Source: Caloranaerobacter sp050286925 (GTDB lineage: Bacteria; Bacillota; Clostridia; Tissierellales; Thermohalobacteraceae). Taken from it: a stretch of DNA of 64,000 nt. The stretch covers positions 78,345 to 142,344 of the forward strand of contig NZ_JBFWFX010000007.1 of assembly GCF_050286925.1 (NCBI RefSeq). Reading direction: 5' to 3'. Positions 62,668 through 64,000 of the stretch are shown one piece after another. The notes beneath the pieces were generated by a model. It did no database searches. It had not been told where the DNA came from and saw nothing but the letters and a program-made list of their open reading frames with translations. Position 1 is the first letter of the stretch, and the number at the start of each line of letters is the position of its first letter. The translations under genes were made by a program, and so were the position numbers.

Positions 62668-63268
62668 ATGAGTAAAGAAATAATGAAAGAAAGTGGTATA
62701 TCAATATTGAAAGGTTTAATTGGTGCAATACCAGTGGTTGGTACTGCTCTTAATGAGGCAATATTTGAATGTAGAAGTAGGGTAAAACAAAAAAGAGTAA
62801 ATAATTTTATTATAGAGTTGAAAAAATATTGAATCAAATAGTGAGAATATTGATTTAGATTACATTAAAAGTGAGCAATTTGGAGATGTTTTAGAATCAA
62901 TATTTAATAGAGTTTTACGAATAAGTACGCAGGATAAAATTGATAGGTTTAAAAAGATTTTAGTAAAACAGATGAATCCATCTAATTATGTTGAATTTAC
63001 TGATACATTTTTAGATATAGTATCAAAAGTAAATGAAAAAGAAATAGAGATATTAGATTACTGTAACCAAAATTCTGATAAAAATGAAAAGGTTAACTAT
63101 ACAACGTTTGGAATAGATAAAAATACATATAATTTTTATATTCAGGATTTAATATCAAAATGCTTGTTAATAGATGATAGCATTAACAGATATGACACGA
63201 GACCATTAGATATGGTTAAAATAACTGAGTTTGGGAAAGATTTTTTGGACTTTATAAAAGATAATTAG
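62668..63268 (+). pseudogene. Frameshifted gene with a hydrophobic GAIPVVGTALNE segment
   Basis: From ATG 62668 (behind taggggg) the reading MSKEIMKESGISILKGLIGAIPVVGTALNE then a basic stretch runs to a TGA at 62830. If one A of the six-A run at about 62821-62826 is removed, the frame continues without break: KNIESNSENIDLDYIKSEQFGDVLES and on to IRKDN-like end at 63268, about 199 residues in all. The N-terminus looks like a membrane or glycine-rich hydrophobic helix. A-run slips are common in AT-rich DNA, so either the gene is broken or it needs slippage at the A-run. Confidence 0.55.
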
Positions 63269-63364
63269 TAGTTAAGCAGTTTATCATTTTAGTCATATAC
63301 GGTAAGGGTTAGCATATAGCTGATTGGTTATTTTGTTTAATATAAATAGTTAGGAGAATCTATT

Positions 63365-63415
63365 ATGGTTTCCTTATGCGAATTAGTTTCAGAAGATCAT
63401 TTAGTAAAAATATAA
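63365..63415 (+). pseudogene. Transposase N-terminal remnant (IS1182-like)
   Basis: A short reading MVSLCELVSEDHLVKI ending in TAA resembles the conserved start of IS1182-type transposases (V-x-x-x-x-LVP-x-DHLLRKI). No further matching frame follows, so only about 16 codons remain. It shows that the region around 63300-63500 is transposon debris; the rest of 63269-63506 holds nothing I recognise. Confidence 0.4.
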
Positions 63416-63506
63416 GAAGAAAAATTAGTAGTTTAATTAAATACAAATATTGGTTATAATAAATATAAGGTTGCAGGATTTTTTATTTGAATATACGGTA
63501 ATAGTA

Positions 63507-63562
63507 AAAGCAGAAGGACAAGTTAGATATTACTGCATCTAACTTGTCTTTCCGCTTTTTTG
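63507..63562 (+). terminator. Strong hairpin with T-run, possibly an IS end
   Basis: Stem gacaagttagat (63517-63528) with atctaacttgtc (63537-63548), extended outward by imperfect gcagaag/tttccgc pairing, then cgctttttt (63552-63560). Works as a terminator; may belong to the IS1182-like remnant before it. Confidence 0.7.
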
Positions 63563-63763
63563 AAAAGATAATCTAAATGGATAATTTTAACTTTTAGATT
63601 TGCTTCAAAGGAATATACAAAGGATTTAAAATAATTATATAAATGTTTTGTAAAAAATCAAGCATTCTTTTAAACTTTTTATCAGATAAAAATAAATAGT
63701 AAATAGTATGTATTTACTTGTTTGTTTTGGTATATTATTGACAGAAAAGAAGAATTTGTATTT

Positions 63764-64000
63764 CACGGTTGAAAAATCCCCCATTTTTCAATCGAAAATT
63801 CCCAAGTAAATAAATAACAAATTTGGAATCCATGATAGTGAATTGACATGGAGCCTCTGCAGGTATGGTATATATGCCTTGCCGGCAAACTAGTAAACAA
63901 AAGGCTTAGCCAACTTCAATAGGCTACCATACCTGCTTCTCCATGTAAATTCTACTGGAATTAAAATAATAACACTTTTCCTTGAGGTGGGGGAATTTTC
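63764..64000. mobile_element. IS21-type ends around a long hairpin: possible non-autonomous element, or start of a new IS
   Basis: The stretch from 63764 (tcacggttgaaaaatccccc, then aatcgaaaattccc) matches the left end of the IS21 remnant at 43614 (tgaaaattcccc plus aatcgaaaag) in order and spacing. Opposite-facing ggtgggggaattttc lies at 63986-64000. Between them is a hairpin: aattgacatggag plus gcaggtatggta (63841-63870) with taccatacctgc plus ctccatgtaaatt (63925-63951). No coding frame is visible. It may be a miniature element of the IS21 family; the window ends here. Confidence 0.5.

Overview
The window is AT-rich, single-chromosome-type DNA from a low-GC Gram-positive, spore-forming Firmicute, most likely of class Clostridia or Tissierellia. 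The evidence is the gene order floA - yqfC - yqfD - phoH - yqfF - ybeY - dgkA - cdd - era - yqzL - recO - glyQS - ccpN - ppsR - dgt - dnaG - sigA - trmK - yqfO. This is the classic Firmicute core cluster with the spore genes yqfC and yqfD in it. A T-box leader, Shine-Dalgarno sequences close to aaggaggtg and frequent TTG/GTG starts agree. The species cannot be named from the sequence alone.

Positions 1-1450 hold the end of mtaB, a HIT protein and rpsU-yqeY. Positions 1500-11250 are an accessory transport block: three paralogous substrate-binding lipoproteins, a patatin phospholipase, two sugar-type ABC permeases, an HlyD-like adaptor and a MacB-like permease, with no ATP-binding subunit anywhere in the block. 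Positions 11300-37200 are the conserved core: membrane-domain proteins (NfeD, FloA), sporulation, RNA maturation, cell-envelope lipid recycling, translation (T-box controlled glyQS), replication priming, the housekeeping sigma factor and RNase HI. The core ends at rnpB, the RNase P RNA gene.

Positions 37566-45660 are an approximately 8 kb integrative element inserted exactly at the 3' end of rnpB. A 34-bp direct repeat (att) flanks it: one copy completes rnpB and the other lies 8 kb away beside what looks like the displaced original terminator. The element carries a broken tyrosine integrase, tandem 11-mers near both ends (likely integrase arm sites), a CI/Cro-like divergent control region with four operators, ImmA/IrrE proteases, a PH-domain protein, a lipoprotein, duplicated coiled-coil genes and a decayed IS21 insertion. 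It is full of stops and frameshifts and looks immobile.

Positions 45700-59160 carry a complete type 1 BREX phage-defence operon (brxA, brxB, brxC, pglX, pglZ, brxL), apparently intact, directly beyond attR. It is followed by accessory genes of probable defence type: a DUF3883/NOV_C nuclease-like protein with a novel-looking N-terminal domain, a 418-residue unknown protein with a possible HEPN motif, and a frameshifted small membrane-type gene. The window ends in transposon debris, including an IS21-type end around a long hairpin that may be a small non-autonomous element. The BREX genes protect against phage by methylation-based self marking and blocking of phage replication; the downstream genes may add a second layer, but this is inference from position.
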